Positions 6,143 to 9,001 of a stretch of DNA of 9,001 nucleotides are shown one piece after another (position 1 is the stretch's first letter; every line of letters starts with the position of its first letter). Location of the stretch: NCBI GenBank assembly GCA_013288455.1, contig JABDBU010000028.1, forward strand, positions 1 through 9,001, in the 5' to 3' direction. The position numbers and the translations under genes are program-made. This DNA comes from Gammaproteobacteria bacterium. Lineage in GTDB: Bacteria; Pseudomonadota; Gammaproteobacteria; Diplorickettsiales; Diplorickettsiaceae. The notes beneath the pieces are model-generated. The model did not search any database. It worked only from the letters and a program-made list of their open reading frames with translations, and was not told where the DNA came from.

Positions 6143-6171
6143 TTGCTCAAACTACATTGGATAGCTAAGAT
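6143..6171 (+). promoter_or_regulatory. Possible sigma-70 promoter for ubiE-ubiJ-ubiB
   Basis: TTGCTC (6143-6148) and TAAGAT (6166-6171) are separated by the ideal 17 bases. They match the -35 and -10 consensus at three and four of six positions. The site lies 32 bases before the ubiE ATG in the only sizeable gap ahead of the ubi cluster. Spacing and place support it; the hexamers are mediocre. Confidence 0.35.
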
Positions 6172-6202
6172 GGGCTAGGCAATTGATAGTTGGGTTGTGT
6201 TT

Positions 6203-6967
6203 ATGCAAAGTTCCGGTTTTTCAGAGGAATTAACGACAGATTTTGGTTATAAAACAATTCCGCTGGCTGAAAAAACAGCACAAATGGATGCGGTTTTTCG
6301 TTCTGTCGCTGAAAAATACGATCTTATGAATGATCTCATGTCGTTGGGTGTGCACCGTTTATGGAAACGATTAACTGTAGCGTTAAGTCAAGCTCGATTA
6401 GGAGATAAGGTGTTGGATGTAGCGGGTGGTACGGGGGACTTGGCAGAGCTATTTAGCAAACTTGTAGGCCAAAAAGGAAAGGTAACATTATCAGATATTA
6501 ACACAGTGATGTTGCAAAGGGGACGTGATCGTCTTATTGATGCGGGCTGTACGGATAACTGCCAGGTGTTACAGGCGAATGCTGAAGCTTTGCCGCTGAT
6601 GGATGATCAGTTTGATTGCGTAAGTATTGCTTTTGGTCTACGAAATATTACAAACAAAATGCTCGCGTTACAGTCTATGTACCGTGTCCTCAAGCCTGGC
6701 GGTCGACTGTTGGTATTGGAATTTTCCAAGCCAGTGCTTGCTCCTTTACGAGCTTTGTATGATTGTTATTCTTTTAGCGTAATCCCTAAATTGGGCCAGA
6801 GGATTGCGAATGACGCCGCTAGTTACCAATATTTAGTCGAATCTATTCGACGTCATCCCGATCAAGAAAGCTTAAAATTACTCGTGCTATCAGCGGGGTT
6901 TGATCAATGCGAATACCATAATTTCAGTGGAGGTATCGTTGCACTACACAGGGCATGGAAATTTTAA
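6203..6967 (+). CDS. ubiE: UbiE, C-methyltransferase of ubiquinone (and menaquinone) biosynthesis
   Basis: UbiE is an S-adenosylmethionine-dependent methyltransferase that adds the ring C-methyl group in ubiquinone synthesis (and demethylmenaquinone to menaquinone where that pathway exists). From the ATG at 6203 it has 254 residues (E. coli 251) and aligns throughout: FRSVAEKYDLMNDLMSLG (32-49), HRLWK (51-55), SAM-binding motif I LDVAGGTGDL (71-80), acidic SDIN (97-100) after the second strand, NAEALP (126-131), FGLRN (144-148), RVLKPGGRLLVLEFSKP (161-177) and the C-terminal NDAASYQYLVESIRRHPDQ. A GTG at 6197 would add only two residues, and an in-frame TAG at 6176 limits any further extension. 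The stop codon overlaps the preferred ubiJ ATG by one base (TAATG), implying translational coupling. Confidence 0.96.
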   Translation: MQSSGFSEELTTDFGYKTIPLAEKTAQMDAVFRSVAEKYDLMNDLMSLGVHRLWKRLTVALSQARLGDKVLDVAGGTGDLAELFSKLVGQKGKVTLSDINTVMLQRGRDRLIDAGCTDNCQVLQANAEALPLMDDQFDCVSIAFGLRNITNKMLALQSMYRVLKPGGRLLVLEFSKPVLAPLRALYDCYSFSVIPKLGQRIANDAASYQYLVESIRRHPDQESLKLLVLSAGFDQCEYHNFSGGIVALHRAWKF

Positions 6968-7560
6968 TGCCTATTAATACACTACTGGCTATTCAAGAAA
7001 TGCTTCTTAATCGTGTTTTGCGGCTTGATCCAGAAACTGTAGGCGGTTTACGTCAATTATCAGGAAAGGTTGCTAAGCTAGAATTCGATCATGCTAGCTA
7101 TTATTGCATATTTACATCTACGGCCGTTTGCCTGTCGAAGGATTATGACGGACTAGTTGATCTCGTGTTAGGTGGATCAATTTTTGATTTTATACGGATG
7201 GGTTTATTCAAAAATGGAATGGCCTCGACTACGATCCCTATTCAAATTTCAGGGGATATGGAATTTGCCAGACAGTTTCGGGATTTTTTTGCGAATGTAG
7301 AGATTGATTGGGAAGAACAATTATCGCAGGTGGTTGGTGATGGGGTGGCCTACCCATTAGCACAATGTTTAAGATTGATGAAGCAATGGGCTAAACGCAG
7401 CGTGGAAAGTATTAGCCAAAATGTCAAAGATTATCTGCAAGCAGAGACAGATTTGTTGGTATCAAAGGAAGAGCTACAGATCTTTTTTTCGGACATCGAT
7501 GGTTTACGAGACGAAGTAGCACGTTTGCAAGCGCGCATAGCACGTTTGCAAAGGAAATAG
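6967..7560 (+). CDS. ubiJ: UbiJ, ubiquinone biosynthesis accessory factor (SCP2 domain)
   Basis: UbiJ (formerly YigP) is a cytoplasmic, lipid-binding accessory protein of the ubiquinone-synthesis complex, working with UbiK and the Ubi hydroxylases. It is called from its position between ubiE and ubiB, its size (197 residues; E. coli 201) and its architecture: an N-terminal SCP2-like sterol-carrier domain (about 10-115, including LSGKVAKLEF, LVLGGSIFDFIRM and IQISGDMEFARQF) and a C-terminal helical part ending in a heptad coiled coil (about 165-197, DEVARLQARIARLQRK). Sequence resemblance to E. coli is modest, as is normal for this family. An ATG at 6955 inside ubiE is also open; I prefer 6967 because it overlaps the ubiE stop as TAATG and gives the usual N-terminus. 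The stop lies 5 bases before ubiB. Confidence 0.92.
   Translation: MPINTLLAIQEMLLNRVLRLDPETVGGLRQLSGKVAKLEFDHASYYCIFTSTAVCLSKDYDGLVDLVLGGSIFDFIRMGLFKNGMASTTIPIQISGDMEFARQFRDFFANVEIDWEEQLSQVVGDGVAYPLAQCLRLMKQWAKRSVESISQNVKDYLQAETDLLVSKEELQIFFSDIDGLRDEVARLQARIARLQRK
7517..7551 (+). repeat. 14-bp direct repeat in the ubiJ coiled-coil end
   Basis: TAGCACGTTTGCAA occurs at 7517-7530 and 7538-7551, a period of 21 bases, which is exactly seven codons. It encodes ARLQ twice, one heptad apart, in the terminal coiled coil. Identity at the DNA level, including third positions, suggests a recent duplication that kept the heptad register. Confidence 0.85.
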
Positions 7561-7565
7561 TGGTG

Positions 7566-9001
7566 ATGAAATCTGTGACCCGTGTAGTGCGTTTGCTGCA
7601 GATCAGCTTTACCTTGTTCCGTTATGGGCTGGATGAGTTGGTATGGTCTTTGCATTTATTTCGTCCTTTACGCTTCTTTATTTACCTGAATCCGTATCGA
7701 ATTGCTAATAGAAAACGGACCTTAGGAGAAAGGGTGCGCTTAACTTTAGAGGATCTCGGTCCAATATTTGTAAAATTTGGTCAAGCATTATCTACACGGC
7801 GAGATTTTATTCCAGATGAAATAGCGGATGAATTAACTAAGTTGCAAGACCGTGTTCCTCCATTTTCGGGGGAGCAAGCAGAAGCCATTGTTGCAGCAGC
7901 TTTTCAATTGCCGCTGGCTGAAATATTTGCCGAATTTAATATAATGCCCTTGGCTTCTGCCTCAGTTGCACAGGTCCATGCTGCCAAGTTATTGGCAGGT
8001 CAAGAGGTAGTAGTCAAAGTATTGCGTCCTGGTATTAATAAACGTGTTAGTAAAGATATAGATTTATTGTATGCGCTTGCTAATTTGGCGACGCGTTATT
8101 GGCCGTACGCCAGACGGCTTAAACCAAGGGAGGTTGTTGCGGAGTTTGAGGCTTGTTTACGGGATGAATTAGATCTATTACGGGAAGCGGCCAGCGCTTC
8201 TCAACTACGGCGTAATTTTTTGAATTCTGATTTACTCTATGTTCCTGAAGTGTATTGGCAGTATACACGTTCACATATATTGGTCATGGAACGAATTTAT
8301 GGTATCTCTATTGCTAATATTCCTGAGTTAAAAAAACATGGCATTAATCTAGAACGCTTGGCAAAGCGTGGTGTAGAGATCTTTTTCACGCAGGTATTTC
8401 GTGATTGTTTTTTTCATGCTGATATGCACCCAGGTAATATCTTTGTTTCACTTGCTAGCAAAGAAAATCCTCAATATTTGGGTGTTGATTTTGGAATTAT
8501 GGGCAGTTTAAATCCTGATGACCAGCGTTATCTTGCAGAAAATTTGATGGCATTTTTTAAACGAGATTATAGACGTGTTGCGCAATTGCATGTGGAATCC
8601 GGCTGGGTGGCATCGAACACACGGATCAATGAATTTGAGGCAGCAATTCGTACTGTGTGTGAGCCTATTTTCGAAAAACCGCTGAAAGAAATTTCTTTTG
8701 GCCAACTGCTGTTACGCTTATTCCAAACGGCCAGACGTTTTAATATGGAAGTGCAACCACAGTTGGTTTTATTGCAAAAAACCCTCTTTACTATCGAGGG
8801 ATTAGGACGCCAGCTATATCCGGATTTGGATTTATGGAATACCGCTAAGCCATTTTTAGAGCGTTGGCTGAAAAGACAACTGGGTCCTCGTGCTTTTTTA
8901 AGAAAGGTTCGTGCATATGCACCGTACTGGCTGGAAAAATTGCCTGAGATTCCAGATTTGCTATATCAAACCTTAGTTGATTCTCGTCAACGTCAAAAAA
9001 A
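7566..9001 (+). CDS. ubiB: UbiB, atypical kinase-like protein of ubiquinone biosynthesis (3' end outside the window)
   Basis: UbiB belongs to the ABC1/ADCK/UbiB atypical kinase family, a membrane-associated ATPase needed for ubiquinone synthesis. The frame is open for 478 codons to the window edge; E. coli UbiB has 546, so roughly the last 65-70 residues, including the C-terminal membrane helices, are missing. Family motifs are intact: KFGQ (70-73) of the KxGQ extension, the alanine-rich loop ASASVAQVH (130-138) replacing a P-loop, lysine K151 in VVVKVLRPG, ExD at E201-D203 (ELDLLREAASASQLRRNF), the catalytic-loop signature HADMHPGN (284-291), and DFG (308-310), where E. coli has DCG. The later ENLMAFFKRDYRRVAQLHVESG and FNMEVQPQLVLLQKTL blocks match E. 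coli closely. Start ATG 7566 lies 5 bases after ubiJ, with AAGGA 10 bases upstream inside ubiJ. It is the last visible gene of the ubiEJB operon. Confidence 0.96.
   Translation, partial: MKSVTRVVRLLQISFTLFRYGLDELVWSLHLFRPLRFFIYLNPYRIANRKRTLGERVRLTLEDLGPIFVKFGQALSTRRDFIPDEIADELTKLQDRVPPFSGEQAEAIVAAAFQLPLAEIFAEFNIMPLASASVAQVHAAKLLAGQEVVVKVLRPGINKRVSKDIDLLYALANLATRYWPYARRLKPREVVAEFEACLRDELDLLREAASASQLRRNFLNSDLLYVPEVYWQYTRSHILVMERIYGISIANIPELKKHGINLERLAKRGVEIFFTQVFRDCFFHADMHPGNIFVSLASKENPQYLGVDFGIMGSLNPDDQRYLAENLMAFFKRDYRRVAQLHVESGWVASNTRINEFEAAIRTVCEPIFEKPLKEISFGQLLLRLFQTARRFNMEVQPQLVLLQKTLFTIEGLGRQLYPDLDLWNTAKPFLERWLKRQLGPRAFLRKVRAYAPYWLEKLPEIPDLLYQTLVDSRQRQK

Noticed and set aside
6955..6966. 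ATG start for ubiJ inside the end of ubiE
   Set aside because: The ATG at 6967 overlaps the ubiE stop by one base, the usual coupling arrangement, and gives a normal UbiJ N-terminus.

Overview
The window reads as ordinary chromosomal DNA of a gammaproteobacterium. The evidence is a LolA remnant, a YccA-TusE pair in the same order as in enterobacteria, and a tight ubiE-ubiJ-ubiB cluster (UbiJ is a proteobacterial ubiquinone factor), all with clear resemblance to the Escherichia coli proteins. The DNA is moderately AT-rich by eye. Together with the gene set this would suit a Legionella/Coxiella-like lineage, but that placement is an inference. I see no phage, transposon, CRISPR, tRNA or rRNA.

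Layout. Bases 1-2263 hold a probable forward operon: the 3' part of lolA (the window cuts off its start), a CDF-family metal exporter, and murI (glutamate racemase), with gaps of 5 bases. A 140-base gap follows with a weak hairpin, a perfect 3 x 10-bp tandem repeat and a textbook Shine-Dalgarno. Then come yccA (FtsH-modulating membrane protein) and tusE (sulfur relay for tRNA 2-thiouridine). On the reverse strand, tail to tail with tusE, lies typA/bipA (ribosome-associated GTPase). It is broken into two frames by one extra base in a run of seven C. A divergent intergenic region with short repeats separates typA from a forward gene of unknown function. After a gap with a possible promoter come ubiE, ubiJ and ubiB, overlapping or nearly so, with ubiB running off the right edge.

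How the genes work together. UbiE methylates the quinone ring, and UbiJ and UbiB are accessory factors of the same ubiquinone pathway, so 6203-9001 is one functional unit. MurI supplies D-glutamate for peptidoglycan, LolA carries lipoproteins across the periplasm and YccA acts in inner-membrane protein quality control, giving an envelope-maintenance flavour to the left half. TusE and TypA both serve translation.

No novel multi-gene system is visible. The points most worth checking are the typA frameshift (indel error, recent decay or slippage), the MurI variant whose motifs resemble Bacteroidota-type racemases, the uncharacterised 189-residue protein, and the small tandem repeats in upstream regions.
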